DNA of 64,000 bases from Aradus depressus (GCA_963662175.1 OY759215.1:47633213-47697212); one strand, 5' to 3'; positions 47,401-60,800 are shown, counted from the first letter of the stretch. The notes: generated from the sequence alone by a model not told the origin. Numbers and translations are program-made.

Positions 47401-50400
47401 GTGATGTTGTGCAGAGTGAGCGGTGGTCAGGGATGGTGATCCGGGACCCGTTCTCCTTCCCAGAAGGCCTGGTGGTGGTGGCAGTGCCAGGTGTGGCATC
47501 TCTTGACTCTGTCCAGGGTCGCACCTTCCCTCTCAACACCGACCAACCTCTAGATACCACCTTCCATGCTCTCTCCGCTCGCTTCGCTGATCGCTTCCCC
47601 ACTGCCGACAACCTTACACTCAATTTCGTCGAAGTAGACCAACCCAAAAAAGTTGTAAGTAAAGACCTAATCCTCTTTTTTTACTTTGACTTATGGTGTT
47701 ATTGACATTGTTTCTTGAAAATGATTTCAAACTTATGATCCATCATTGTTAGTATTTGTCCCAACCCAAAACTGTTTTTGAGTGTTAACTAAGCTAAAAA
47801 TTATATGTGGTGCCGCAAACGACTTGAAGATTCATATTTTTGAAGACTGATCAAATTAATAGATTAGTATCAATAAATCATTTGAAGAGCTTTATTCCCA
47901 CTTCGTTGGCTAATTGTTCACTGGATGTAATGAATCGAGCAAGCATTTAGGACCTTCCCAGCGTCACTTTTCGACCACCAGGTAGACCGAAAGGTTGGAC
48001 AATTTTTCTTGCTCTTCTTGAAAAGTCCGTTTTCCCATTTTCTAATGATATGAGGAATTACGCTGTGGACACATGGCTAGACACTAAAGTTTTTTTTTCT
48101 TATTTAAGACTGCCTAGTTACGGCAAAATAGTAATTTTATGTGAATTTGAGAAAATAATAATAATAGATAAAAAAATATGAAAAAACATTAATTTTTTCG
48201 TGCCTAACTATAATAGGTAAATGATGGATACGATATTTGTTCACAGCCCAGAAACTTGGTATCCTCCGTTGTGGGTCTCTACTATTTACTTATTTATATA
48301 TTTTTAAATTATAGCCACAACTGTACATGAAAAATAAATTCTAATTAAATGCAACTAAACTAGAATATTTCTCGCCATGAGGTGGATTTTCCGATTTAAC
48401 TGGAAGTACAACATTGGTGATGTGGGTTCCGTCGATAAAGACATGATACAGAGAAGTCAAGGACTTCCACGTTGTGCGGAGTCGAGTATCGATTCCAGTG
48501 CTCGAGAACTCCAGTACTTAATAACAACTTTTCATCCCTCCCGACTTTTCATCCACCTCTTAGTAGCACTTACCACGTACCAAGTACTAGAATACCTAAT
48601 ATTTTGTTATTGAAAATATTCGAGGGGTCGGTATTCCAATGAGAAGTACTCGATTCTGCCGTTGATGTACCTACGTAAACATACTTTGAGTGTGCAAGGT
48701 CAATTGAATATTCTTTCTAGCTTTATGGAAAATAGCTAACAGATTAAGAAGAAGAATTGTCTTGGAAGGTTTTTGTTTTCCATAAATGTACTTGCTGAGT
48801 TTCACTTCTTTGCCAACGATATATTGAGCAGATACAGATATTTGTGTAATCATAATATACTCATTGCTAATATTATTAGCTGAGGCTAGCTTAATATGCG
48901 TTATAATAATAATATTTATTTCCGTTAAACCATAAAATGATAATAGGATATGTCATAAGAATGTATACATAAAGATAGCTTATAAATTAGATACATAAAC
49001 AGATATTAACTCTTAGAGTCTGACACAAGTGATTAGAAATAACAATACTATTAAAAAATAAAAAGATATGAATAAAAAAGTACTTGAAAATATATGAGTA
49101 CAACAATAATAATACAGTAGATACACTTTTTAATTAAATGAAAATTAACATAAATATTTAAGGTTGTGTCTTTCACGACGAAAGTTCAGTACGTTTTTAC
49201 CTGCCTCCATCAGGTCACAATGTGTAAAAACAAAGTAACAATAAGAAATATAAAAATAAATAACAAATATGAATAAATTATATAAATTAACAATTGAGAT
49301 ATACTTTTATTCTAATTCTTGTTTTACTGATTTCCAGGCTGAATATTATGGAGAGCTGTCCAATAGAGACTCTCCTAGTGTTGAATACCTGAAATTGACT
49401 TCACCAGAAGATAAAGCCTTCATCGATCAGATCAACACTTTGGATGCAGTAACCTCTAAGGTAAAAACTCTTCCCTCATTCTTGTTTTATGGCTCTCTCT
49501 ATAATTCTTCTGAGCTCAAAGTCTATTGAGGTGTATCCCAAATTTCAACCTGCCACGTACCTGAAGGGTTTCGTTCACTAAATAGGCACCATTCGATTAT
49601 TTATAATCATTATTAATGATTTACTAAATATGATGAAGTTCAATAGTCTTCATTTTAAAAATTTCAAATCGAGAATCCCCTTGACAATTTTGAATTACAA
49701 AATGATTTAAATTTACTCTTTGATTTGTGTACACTTAACAAACTACCTCTTAACATTGTAGGGTGTCAATCTTTAACCATCTCCAGTAGGAAAAAACAAT
49801 TATTAATTTCACTTATGCCATTTCAAATATGATCCAAGAAAAATCTGACAAGTATAATATTTGATAATTTATTTAAGTTTAATAAACATTTAGAAATTAT
49901 TTGTGCTTCAACTTTTTCTACTCTAAGATTTCATGAAAATGTAAGGGTTTTGATGACCCTAGAACATCTTTTTCCCTGTACAATGTTTACATGAGAAACA
50001 AAGATTATTGCAGTATGATTTGGTTTCCATATTCCAATACACATATACAAATCATTGGACGAATTCAGAAAAGATTTTTATGTTTTTTTTATTTTAAAAT
50101 GTATCATTGTTATCCTCATTTCACATCCTACAATTCTTCAATACTCACTCAATTGCGAAAACCGATGTGAACTGTCTTGGATGTCTTGCCTTCTTAAAGA
50201 ATTTAATAATAAAATAAATTATAGCTCCATAAGGATACGTTTATAATTTAAAATTGGAAGGTTTAATGTTAGAATTAGGGACATATTCTATCTGAAAAAA
50301 TACAATACAAATTATGTAAGCTACACTCCAATGAATAGATTAATGAAGCCGTGTAATCCAATCAATTCTAAAACAGATATTGACTTTTCTACAGCAAGCA

Positions 50401-53400
50401 AGATTGTATTAAACATGATAGAAAATCTTTTAAAAGTTAATAGTGGCACGATTTCTTTAATTTTCTGGAGTACGTCTGAGCGCATCTACAGCAACTCTTT
50501 ATTTTTATTTATTTAAATTTTATATTTTAATTATAATTTCAATTGTTATCCCTCCTTACGACAGTACCCTTTCCACATATAGTTTTGCTCTGGGCATTTA
50601 GGGTTTATCATTTTCAACATTTCTTCATCATAGTTCTCTAAATATATCCTATGATTCTACTCACCGAGACAACGAACTCTATCTTTGTCTCAGTTTCTTT
50701 CAATTTGTGACTGATCTACTGACTTCGGATTAAGTTGGAACTAAACGGAAAGGGTTGAATTCCCCTATGGAGAGGGTAGAGGGTATAAACGAGAAATATC
50801 TATCGTTAATTATTGTCGAGAGTAGATACATTATTCTGGTATGTCTGTTTGTTCTCTGAGCAAGTGAAGCGAGTTCTATAGGTGATGTTGGTACTGTTTT
50901 CAGGTGGCTGAAGCAAGTCCTGCGGCGAACGGTGTGCCTGATCTCCACTGGTTCACGATCCCCGGCCTTCACTCCCTCATTGACACCTATGGCGGCTCTT
51001 CCAAACAAGTTCAGGAAGCCAAGAGGATCCTCTCATCCTCCATACTCCTCCTCTCCGAAGTTTTCACTAACGCATATGATGATAAGGTATAACAAAATCC
51101 GTATTCTACAGATTTTTGTTTGTTCTAAACATAGAACTGTAGGTTAATTTTCCGTTGATAGCTGCTACTTTTCCTTATCAAGATATACAGATGAGCCACT
51201 ATCATCATCCTGCCTTTTACCCTCTTAAAGGAAGATTTTCGAAAAATCCTTTCTTTGTGGACACTTTTTTCATGTGAGGAATATCAGTTCCCGACTTCAT
51301 TTGTATTTTTAGTTACAGTGATAACTATATAATATACTGTAGTACCCAGCGTTGCCAGTAGGTATAAAACTATAGGCGAAATCAAGTCGGGCAACAATTC
51401 GTGGGTCTTGCCTCTCACCATTATGTCATTATCGTTCTACAGCTGTGAAGTCACCCAGGTAACAGCTTCGTGGTAATGTTGCTATTGGCCCCCTTCCCCG
51501 TGGCATGAATGACTATAATAATGTTCTTTTATTTGGGAGGTAATAAACTTGAGCTCGTGGTCCTTCGGATGACATTTTAAGCGATGGCTCCGAGCCTGTG
51601 TTTTATCAGAAAATCGTTAAAGACCTTGGGTAAGTAAGGCGATTACAGTGTAGTCGGGCTCGTATCCAACTGTGCCAAAAGAGCGCTCTTTGATCTCGTA
51701 GTTAAAAGCCGAGGCATGAGACACAAAAACAAACAAATGAATGCAATTTTTTTGTGTCTAGAAATCTGTATGACGCACCATTTTTCATAGGCTCCAATAA
51801 TATTCCTAAATTCAATGAATATATTTGTTAATTTGTGATCTGAAAACTGTAATTTCTGCCGAGGCTGCTGACTATTAATGACGACCCTTCGAATGCACCA
51901 AAATTATTAACATTTTCAGTCCGTCTCTCGTATCATCTATGTACTGTATAAGCTAAATTCTAAGACTATTCAATTATTTTTATGCCGAGAGGTCTGGGTA
52001 AATGGCACTCCAATTCAATGAATTTATGGAATCGTCTAACTTGAATATAGGTATATAGCGTTCGGAAATAGACATTTATTTCAAGGCTAAGTCCCACAAC
52101 ATAGTGTCACACTGTGTCAACAACCCCGTGAATTATTAAAATATTCAAAATTTCTTTAAAATTATCAAATTTAGGCCCTATGGTGTCGGAAATTTTTATT
52201 TATGCCGAGAGAGCTAGTAAATTACAGGAAACGTGCAGCCTAAAGTAACTAGAGGTATGTGGTGTTGTACAAATTGTCTTTTTTGTCGGGGGAAGGGAGC
52301 TGGAGAAGGGGTAAATGACTGAATGATTGTTGGTGAATACAAAAATTATTAGTTCCATTGAAAAATCTTCTAAAATAACGTTTAGTTTGCACAGTATTAA
52401 CCACAGAATCAATAGTAATTATAACTAAGTTCATCATGAAATTTTTGACTAACAAAAAAATATTAATTTGGATGAACTTTAGTTAAAGGTATATATATAA
52501 CGGGCAAAGCCACGTAAACTGCTAGTAAATATTAAAATTAAACCTATTAACAGAAAACAGGCACCTCCAGAGTCGTATCTCTTCAACAATTAGTATGAAG
52601 AACTGTTTTAGCAGAGACAGATCTATCTCCTCCTTGCTGTTGATGAGGAGCGACCTTGTTTTGCAACATTATTTCTGAACTCTCCATAAAGTCCATGTGT
52701 GTTTGTTCAACTACCTCCTCTCTCTCACCACATCACTGTTTGTATCCCTCAGAATCATCATTATGTTTTGCCTTCTATAAAGAGTTGTGCTTGCCCTAGG
52801 TACTGTTTTCCGTGGTGTCCAGTGATGTTGTACATACAAGACGCTATCGTCGAGATACTGCTACTCAGTCACCGCAGGTAATATGAAACTTTCATATAAT
52901 TATTATAGTTTTATTTGCCCTAATTTAGTAGAATGGGAATTTCGACGCGCTATATTTCCGAAACCAAAGGTGCTATAAAGCAGAGATTTTGCACATTTCG
53001 GCCCTCCTTGGCATTCAATCTATTAAACATTGTCTATAAATACCGTTATGTCCTTTGCTTATGATATTTGAATAATTATCTAAATGTTTTCCTTTAGGGT
53101 GTCAATATTCATATTGAAACGTACCATTTTTTTTTTAATCTACAGATTTATATATAATCAGAAAATATAATATAATTAGAAAATGTGCTAATAGTAGAGT
53201 GACATATGACTTTGCCAAGAAGGGAGAAATCACCCAGTGGATCACATTTAATATTTTAAACAATTATTTTTTTCGAAATTCAACTAATTTGAATGAAGAA
53301 TATTTTTGATATGATGAATTTTAATCACATTTACATTTACAAAATGTTCAAAACAACGTGGTTTTTGAGATGATTCGATTGCAACTCTTGAAAAACTTAT

Positions 53401-54843
53401 TTGATAACCTATATTCGCATGAAGCTTTTTTCTTATTTCTAGTCCCCCTACTGAAGGATGGCCGTTTATGCCACAAACACCAGTTCTATGTATTATGTAT
53501 TTTTTACTTTTTGCAGACAAAACGAAACTCTGATGCAGACGCCGATTTTCCAGCTATGTTTAACATTTTCCTCTGGTTCTCTATTGTATTCTTCTTCGTT
53601 CTTCTGGCTTGTTCAGGTATTTATATTTTTTACATTTGTTATTTGTTTATCTGTTATAAGTTTATAAGGGAATGAAGACGTGAAATCGAAGAAATATTAA
53701 GTTTCACGTACGGTCTGTTAACATTCATTAGTATTGTTATGAAAGAATGTAATTAGTCAGAAAAGTCCTTTCAAGGGATATCTAGGCAGTTATTTGTAGT
53801 AAATAAATAAAATAAACTTATTTTTTGAAATATTATCTATTCCATAAAAACATATTTACACGTAAACTACGGGTGATGAAACACCGTTTATGTACTTTTT
53901 TTTTTTTGATAGACAATATTTCATTTTATTACTATTAATCAGCTCCCACGACCTAACAAGTACTAACTGGAAGTCACAACAGGTTCAAATTCCGAACTGT
54001 CCCACCTCCAACCCCCACTTACCCGTTCTCTTAAACAGTAGTCTTAAAAAAATTGAATGTATTGAAATGTTGTAGGCCGTTAGTTGTAAAAATCGTTTTG
54101 AAATGCATATTTTTAGACGTTTCCTTGATTTATAGTCCTATCGTTTTTTATGTGTTTCTTACTAAAAATGTTTCTTTTTGTACAGGACATTTTAAATCTT
54201 CACCCAGCAAATAATCGAGCGTCAAATAGACATTCAGTTTTATTCAAGAAACTTCTCTTTAGTTGATTAGCTATTGTGACTCATGCCCGGGCTTTAACTA
54301 TGAAGTCATATAGCCTCTTTTGTCCCCCTGGTGGACATGAGCCCGACTCTTCTAGGGAGTCCTACATTTTTATTCATCTAAGGTAGAGGTCTTTAACGAG
54401 TATCTAACATCGTACAGGCTCGGGACCATCCGTTGAACGTCCCATCCGAAGGAAGGCATGCACAAGGTTTTGTTCATGGGCCTCGGCCGAATTTCGAACC
54501 CGCGATCTTTGAGCTCAGTAGGCAAGCACGCTATCTCTGAGTTATCAGCGCCCTCAACTTCTCTTTATCTTCTAAATTGGTGATAAAGATGAGAAAATTT
54601 GCCAAATTTGGGACGGAGTTTATTAATAGGATGGAGCCCAAATGTCAGGTAGCAGTATGCTTGCTGTACTTCATAAAAGAAGAGCACTTTATTAGAATCA
54701 TCTTTAAAAAATACTACTGAACTCTCCTCCCTACCATCTTTTTTATAATATATTTATTTTCAGTTGGGATTGCTCAAATGAACCCAGGACGAGACTCCAT
54801 CATTTACCGAATGACAAGCAACAGGATGAAAAAAGATCTCTAA
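44429..54843 (+). CDS. ATP6AP2: ATP6AP2, V-ATPase accessory protein 2 (prorenin receptor), complete, eight exons
   Basis: Single-pass membrane protein needed for assembly of the vacuolar H+-ATPase and, in insects, for Wnt/planar-polarity signalling. Exons: 44429-44468, 44769-44896, 47415-47654, 49338-49460, 50904-51086, 52800-52877, 53517-53616, 54764-54843. GT/AG borders and phases (1,0,0,0,0,0,1) are consistent; 323 residues. Signal peptide MFKLFLLPLVFKAGVFGAG; luminal part with SERWSGMVIRDPFSFP and FHALSARFADRFPT; the segment VLFSVVSSDVVHTRRYRR in exon 6, which includes an RR of the kind cleaved by furin-like proteases; membrane segment FNIFLWFSIVFFFVLLACS in exon 7; and the diagnostic cytosolic tail MNPGRDSIIYRMT in exon 8, ending KKDL. 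For exon 6 a later acceptor also exists, but only 52800 keeps the frame and the homology. Signals for polyadenylation start at 54989. Confidence 0.95.
46003..46910 (-). pseudogene. R1/Jockey-type LINE 3' remnant
   Basis: On the minus strand, with stops: EWCKLNNMKLNPSKCNSLTF, SRKNDNVNFGYLIDGL, NKIQNESFRLLGYTMRKSAD, FKKTVQNFILY and then NSEVDCASFVELLNYHVP-like sequence. This is the part following the RT active site. The 3' end carries TGTATATAAATAAATAAA. It lies in intron 2 of ATP6AP2 and is the same type as 18598-19600. Confidence 0.8.
47069..47210. repeat. 142-bp near-perfect palindrome
   Basis: Arms of 68 bp (47069-47136 and 47143-47210) with one mismatch and a 6-bp spacer. TTTTACCCTTATT lies at 47059-47071 and again at 47240-47252, overlapping the left end and following the right end. 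It lies about 200 bp before exon 3 of ATP6AP2. It is not related to the palindrome at 289-386. Confidence 0.92.
47655..49337. other. ATP6AP2 intron 3
   Basis: Mostly unassigned AT-rich sequence. The part 48895-49260 ends, on the minus strand, in GGAAATAAATATTATTATTAT, a tail like those of the LINE remnants nearby, so it may be a further 3' scrap. No exon is missing here: exons 3 and 4 join in frame. Confidence 0.4.
49930..50515 (+). pseudogene. LINE C-terminal remnant
   Basis: Plus strand with stops: RNKDYCSMIWFPYSNTHIQ, IIGRIQKRFLCFFYFKM and PHFTSYNSSIL, the region that in R1/Jockey-type ORF2 reads as the LEYCSPVW...IERVQKRFL block. Heavily decayed. It lies in intron 4 of ATP6AP2. Confidence 0.65.
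51330..52530. repeat. Repeat region with two CCCGGCGTTGCCC-type heads facing each other
   Basis: GTAGTACCCAGCGTTGCCAG near 51339 and, inverted, ACTAGCAGTTTACGTGGCTTTGCCCG near 52505-52530 resemble the head of the element at 7667. Between them lies a SINE copy (51525-51727) and two partial repeats of TTTATGCCGAGAG (51979, 52200). It lies in intron 5 of ATP6AP2. Confidence 0.5.
51525..51727 (+). repeat. Diverged SINE copy
   Basis: GGGAGGTAATAAACTTGAGC, GTCCTTCGGATGACATTTTAAGCGATGG, CCGAGCCTGT, GTAGTCGGGCTCGTATCCA, AAAGAGCGCTCTTTGA and GCCGAGGCATGAGACAC follow the family order. The head is missing. Confidence 0.75.
53797..53935. repeat. Degenerate foldback related to the 289-386 palindrome
   Basis: TAAATAAATAAAATAAACTT with GAAATATTATCTATTCCA on the left; GATAGACAATATTTCATTTTATTA on the right, inverse to it. 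The centre has GGGTGATGAAACACCG. It lies in intron 7 of ATP6AP2. Confidence 0.6.
54262..54555 (-). mobile_element. Full-length SINE with 12-bp target duplication
   Basis: AACTTCTCTTTA at 54250-54261 and 54556-54567 flank the copy. On the minus strand it runs GGCGCTGATAACTCAGAGATAG (degenerate A box), a B-box region CGGGTTCGAAATTCG, the body, and ends AAAGCCCGGGCATGAGTCAC. It lacks AACCT units at its tail. It lies in the last intron of ATP6AP2, about 200 bp from exon 8. Confidence 0.92.
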
Positions 54844-54988
54844 AATTTTTTATCTTTCTTGTTAATTTTATTTTTGTTTTATTTTCATTTTTCACACTGT
54901 CCCGAAGAAACATTTTATTTTTTGCAACATCTCCACAAAGTTTGAAGAAAATGGTTATATAGTTTTTAATTTCATTTATATGTAAAAA

Positions 54989-54994
54989 AATAAA
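54989..54994 (+). terminator. Polyadenylation signal of ATP6AP2
   Basis: First AATAAA after the stop codon at 54841-54843, at a distance of about 145 bp. Confidence 0.5.
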
Positions 54995-55796
54995 TTGTTT
55001 TGTGTACTTATATGTGTAAATCATGTATACGTGTAATGTATTTTTTAAAAAAAATTGTACAAATTGTACATGAATTAATTTAAAATTATAATACAATTCC
55101 ATTTTAATACGTCCTTTTTATTTAATTTCACTTTGTTATTGAATATGATCACAGAAAGTAGTATACTAAAAAATTAAATAAAAAAGGATGAAAGTAGGTT
55201 GGTAGGATATTGGAGGCGTTGAGTATATGTATATGTAGAGTGCATTTTTGTATGAAATGTGTAAAATACTCAGTAATGAGATGATTTATTGTGGAGGTTG
55301 ATCCATAAGTTGGTATCCTCTCACAGAGATAGTAGAGTTGTACCACCGACCGGATGTCTACTGATCCTTGAAATGTACTTCATTTAAAAAACAGTCCTTG
55401 ACATCCGGACAATGTCCTTGAATGTTTTCAGAAGTCCTAGAAAATTGGTAGCTATCTGCAATAAGTATTATAAATATACGAAGGTTGTCAAAACACGTCT
55501 AGTTATGGGCCTCAAGCTCCACTTTGAGATTACCAACCTGTAGGCCACCCCTTCCGTGTAATAGAAAACGGTTACAATTGTATCCCGAATAGAGAGTTTT
55601 AATAACATTCCAGTATAACATTTAGTTGTCGAACTGATAACAGTGTCCTCTAATTATTTGGATTTTATCTCTTATACCATTACCTTGTTCATGACAACGT
55701 ATGTTGCTATGAGAGGTTACTTATCCCCGGCCGCCTCCAACCGGGACAATATGGTCACCCCCACCCGATGTGTCCCTTCAGCAACCCGGTATTTGT
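54995..55796. other. Intergenic, no gene recognised
   Basis: Short open frames only. The sequence is AT-rich up to the hAT element that follows. Confidence 0.4.
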
Positions 55797-55804
55797 GCTG
55801 CAAG

Positions 55805-56253
55805 CACTGCTTCCACTTGAATTTTTTTAATTTCCCATGCTCTAACCCAAAATTACCCACGTTGAGTGCCAACATTTCACATAGAATTACGCAAGCTCTA
55901 ATCCAATATTTCCCATCGAAATTTAATATTCAAATAATTTTATAATTAATAATGAAAATTCGGCAATAATAAAAAAACAATAAATAAATGAAATAATAAA
56001 TTTCAGGTCGGGAGTTTTTTTTTTTTATGTTTGGCGTTTGCGTAATTGTGCCGTAAGGTAATTGAAACTGACTGTTAAGTTGTTAAACCGAGATGGTTGT
56101 TAACAGTTAAAAATTTATTTTAAAACAGATTGAAGATGGAATACCTTGTTTTTATACAAATAATGCGACAAAAATTTAGTCATGGGAATTTTTTTCCCAC
56201 GTACACCTAAATTTTCCACAAATGGGAAAAATTTGCACTATGTGGAAGCACTG
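55805..56253. mobile_element. Non-autonomous hAT element, 449 bp, perfect 8-bp TSD
   Basis: Ends CACTGCTTCCACTTG and the inverse of CAGTGCTTCCACATAG. GCTGCAAG flanks both sides (55797-55804 and 56254-56261). An 8-bp duplication with CA(C/G)TG ends identifies hAT. The inner ends both contain TTTCCCAT, while the middle is AT-rich with no transposase sequence. Confidence 0.9.
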
Positions 56254-56261
56254 GCTGCAAG

Positions 56262-56700
56262 GTCCTTCCAGGTCTTGCTTTGGTTCTATTATAAGTTACT
56301 TTCCAGAGTTGTATTCTGGCTAGAATATGACCCGGAGTACATTTCTGACAATATCCTTGTTACGAAAGTGTTTGTTCATATGACACTGTCCTGTAATTGA
56401 TGATTTGGCTAGGTCTAATTAATATCTCACTGAATTGTTTCTTATGTGTTTTACTCAAATCAAGCAATATGTCTAAATACATGAATAATAGTATTAAATA
56501 GTTTAAAAAATATGTATCATATTTATGGCAATGAATGTGTAGTTTAAATAAACTATTTTGATTTGCATGAATAAATAAATATTTAATTATAATAATATAC
56601 TTTTCACAACTATATTCTTCTCCCATTTTTTTTTTTGTTTTTACAACCTAGCAAGTATAGATATTTCGGGAAGAACTCCCATCATCAATATCTATAATTT
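56262..56700. other. Intergenic, with foldback scrap at the right end
   Basis: 56636-56700 repeats TTTACAACCTAGCAAGTATAG and TTTCGGGAAGAACTCCCATC from the 1489-1783 foldback family. The rest shows nothing recognisable. Confidence 0.5.
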
Positions 56701-56702
56701 AT

Positions 56703-57035
56703 TTGCGGTAGCTGAGTGGTTTGCGTGCTTGGCTTCTGAGCTCAAGAACGTGGGTTCGAAACCCGACCGAGGCCCTTAGTTTATTTTATCTCGGAGGTAA
56801 AGTAAACTTAAGCACACCATCTTTCGGATGGGACAGTAAACGATGGTCCCGAGCCTGTACGATGACAGGTACTCGTTAAAGACCCCTGCCCTAGATGAAT
56901 AAAAATTTAGGGTAGGCAAAATTTAGGACTCCCACAGTAGAGTCGGGCTCATGTCCACCAGAGTGACGAAAGAGCGCTCTGGTAGTAGGCGATATGACCT
57001 CGTAGTTAAAGCCCGGGCATGAGTCATAAAACCTA
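56703..57035 (+). mobile_element. Full-length SINE, best-preserved single-unit copy
   Basis: A box TAGCTGAGTGG (56709-56719), B box GGTTCGAAACC (56753-56763), then the body and the 3' end AAAGCCCGGGCATGAGTCAT followed by AAAACCTAACCT. Its single body unit matches the 189-bp array unit at 12551-14518, so it serves as the reference for that array. Confidence 0.92.
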
Positions 57036-57753
57036 ACCTATTATTTTTGAAGAAACATATTTTACGCGTCGATCTTTGTCTCCCTTAGTCTAGACTGACA
57101 CCGAGCTATATTAATTTGAAAATCTTGAAAACATATTCTCATTGTTATATAAGAAGCCTTCAGTTCGATATCCTACTCGAATATGTAAGAGAATATTAGA
57201 CGCCGCACGGCACGATAATATTTCTGGAACCGGTTACTATGCTATGTTTGTAGCTGACAAGACATAAATACATTCTGAGTTTCAAGGTGATTTTTTTGTG
57301 TGGGAACTACAATCTATTCGCAGACAAACGATCCAACTATAAGTTTGTTTTTGGTCTTCGACCTGCAAAATCCTGAAAAAGCTTCTTTTTCGTCGAACAC
57401 TTACTTAGATATAATATTTTATTTAAGCTCCTTTTTTTTTTTATTAAATGAGTCAGCACTAGTATAATTTATTTTCGACATTACGGACTTAATTAATTAT
57501 GAATTACAAATTGGCGAGCACGTACGTTTCCGGATCATTTAATTACTTATATGGAGCAGACATTTTATCATATTGTAGAACCATTCAAAATGACCATGGG
57601 CTTAAACCTCAATCTGAACTGACCAAAAATTGAAACCTGGAAGGGAGAATGACAGATTAGAGCGGTGCCTTCTGTTCTGGTGTAGGCTTGTACAATATCA
57701 ATTGCTTCAGACAATATTAACCAAATTAAGTACAATAATTAATATTTAAATAT
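57036..57753. other. Intergenic, no feature seen
   Basis: No open frame or repeat of note. On the minus strand an AATAAA (57754-57759) closes the stretch. Confidence 0.4.
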
Positions 57754-57759
57754 TTTATT
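57754..57759 (-). terminator. Polyadenylation signal of the SMYD-type gene
   Basis: Minus-strand AATAAA about 100 bp after the stop codon at 57859-57861. Confidence 0.5.
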
Positions 57760-57858
57760 CACTCAACCATCTTTGTTTCTGACAATTAGTTTTTCCCAAC
57801 ACAAAGTGCGCTAGAGAGAACATTTATTGGTTAGGCTGGAGAGAGTACTTGTACGCAT

Positions 57859-60800
57859 TCAATATCTGCACAGACTCATTTGTTTGAGACCATCTTCAGC
57901 TGCTTCGCACATTTGACCTTCAGAGGAGACGGGACATTCAAAACTTAAAATTCGTTGCACTTCTTTCAAATACTCTTCAACTTTTTTTAATTGCACATTA
58001 AATCTTCTTTTATTTCGTGATTTTTCAAAACTTTTAGTTGCCATTATAAAGATGGGAGCATGTAGTTCGTATAATGTTACACCTAGAAAAATAAAACTGA
58101 ATTATTCCTAACGTAATTTATTTGAAGTATTCTACATTTAGAGACGAAAAAAAAGGGAGCTCGCAATCCTTCGGAGGGGACGTTAAACGGTGACCTCGGT
58201 CCTGTGCGATGGCAGGTACCCTTTCAGAGTCGAGCTCATGTCCACCAGAGCGGCGAAAAGCTACGATATAACCTAGTGTTTAGGCTCGGATATGAGTCAC
58301 AAAAACAATAGAAACTTAGAGATAAATATACTTGTATATACTATAAGCGCTTACCTCGTATTCTGGACAAACCTGGTTCCAAAACGTTGAAAATAGGTAA
58401 AATCTCTTTACAAAGTTCAATTTTTCTATTCAACAGTTCTTCAGTTAAATCATTTATCATGTAGCCATCGGTTTTACCATACAATTGACTTAATTGATAC
58501 TTTATATTTACATTGATGAAATGGTTCCGATGTAATAGATTTTTGTAACTTTTTAAAAAACTTTCCAAAGTCCTAATATCTTGTTGTTGTTTTAATTCTT
58601 CAGCAATAGTTAAAATGCTAAAAATAATAACAAATGATTGTACCGTAAAAAGCACTAAATTTTCTCACAAATATATCACAAATGTATTATCGACCGCTGA
58701 ATATAACTCATTCTTCCGCTTTTTTCAACAATATTTAGAAAAAACCGGATTATCCAAAAAAATATAGGTATTTTTATCCTAACTTGTCTAGTCTACTCTA
58801 CTATATAGTATTTTGTTTATCGATGATTAGGAAATACGAGTATTGTTCGTTTGAAAATAAAAAAAAATGGGAAAGAAAGTAGTATTGCATGTTATCAAAA
58901 ATGCAAAATTTTATTAGGTAACAATAAAAAAAATCCAATATTCTTAGTATCTCTCGCTCAATTCAAGCAATTGAATATAATTAAAAAGAAGTGCAATTTA
59001 TTATTATACTAGCAAGTTGCGTGGGAGCAACTGCATTTTAAGAATAAAAAGATTATTATATCTCATCCCCACAACACCCCTGGCAACTTGCGCGACTCGA
59101 AAATCTTCCTTATTGCTGTTATTTCAAACTTTAGCGAAAAATGTGTACAACAAAAAAATGTTTAAAATAAAAATGTTTTTCATTTTGATTTAGTATATTT
59201 TTCACATAGGATCAATAGTCACTGAGAAAACATTAAATAAATTCTTCTATCTTCAAGTAAACCTAAAAGTTATTCCTGAATAAGCATTATGAAGTTTAGT
59301 TGGAATAAGTTCAGCCATTTTCCTGTGAGGAGGACAAACAAAAAAACGAACCGTTTCGAAAGCTAAAACCATATAGTGGTTTTCGAAAATTCTCAACGCA
59401 CATACAGCCACAGCCTTAAAGTTTTATTTATAAATTATATTCTGTAAGGAGAACTTTAAATGAACCATTTATATATATAATATCCTGGATGGGAAGGATG
59501 CTACCTGTTGATTTGTGTGAACACTTGAGACTCTGGGATGTTCTTTTTACATCGGTTACAGGTCCACATAGACACCGGCTCCATCGATACTGATGGCAGC
59601 AAATAGCCATTTTTACAGTCTGAACAGTTAACAGCACTGAAATATGTTCCAAATTCAGTTGGATCTAAACATCTTTGACAGCTGCAATTAAAGTATTTTG
59701 ACTCTTTTAAATGATTCTGACGCCAAATAGTTCCCTGTTAAAACATCAAATTAAAAATATGATTGAATCGAAACGCTTATTAATTTCTTACGTTATCCTG
59801 AAGCCAAAAAAAAAAAAAAACTAAAACTTTGTTAATTCAGCAAAATTTTAGATTTTTAAAAACATTAGGAAAAGACAAGTGCCATACAACTTGGAAGTTT
59901 CTTTTTTTTTTAGTGTATGAAATCTGCCAGTAAAGCAATGCAGGAATGCTAAGCCTGGCCACATGATCGAAATGTTCTCCCACATTACTTCAACAAATGA
60001 AATGGACAGCGAACGAGCATTGTTCTTAGCATGAAGAATATTAAAATACTCTATTTGTTTTCAACCCTTTGGACAACTGAAGTTACATGCACGAATATAT
60101 AGATGAATAATTTGCTTTCTCTAGCTATTTGAATTTATTTATGTTCTTAATAGATATTGTTTGGCACCTAAGGCTTGCGATAGTTCTACAGGTCCAGAAG
60201 TATTAACTGTGGCATTGAGAGCTCATATGGATTCAATTTAAGAAACCAAATTAAGAAAAATTCGATTTATTAATTAGTCAGAGCCATAGCTAGCGAATAA
60301 ATTGCATTTTTATCAGACTACCGAAGGAGGAGAGATATTGTGTTTGGGTGTAATGGCAACAAATAAAATGAGTACTAGCCTTTCAACAGTTGATCCGATT
60401 TTCAGGCAATTTCACATGCAGAGTACTGATAAATACGGTCAGCGAACGTGTAAGCAACTAGGAAACTACTACTGCCGAGAGGGCTGGGAAAATGACTCAT
60501 CTCGTTCAACGACCCGAATATATTAAAATTTCCAGAACGTTACTAGAATCTGGGGTGAGGGATTAGCGAACCCATTGTCTGGATGATACTACAGCGACAA
60601 TGTCAACGTGGTGGGGGCATCGTAGCATATACTAGCGGAGGTGCCTACTGTTGCTTTGCACATATTGCCGAGGGAAGCGGGTATGTTACACATCTCCTCT
60701 AAGATCATTATTGAAATGTACATAATACATTTAACTTAATCTATTAAAAGGTAAATTTTCCGTTGTCAAAAAAAAAAAAATCAAATTTTAATGTTTTTCG

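Noticed and set aside
52822..52877. Alternative exon 6 of ATP6AP2 starting at a later acceptor
   Set aside because: The phase does not fit the previous exon; the acceptor at 52799 keeps the frame and restores the family motif SSDVVHTRR.
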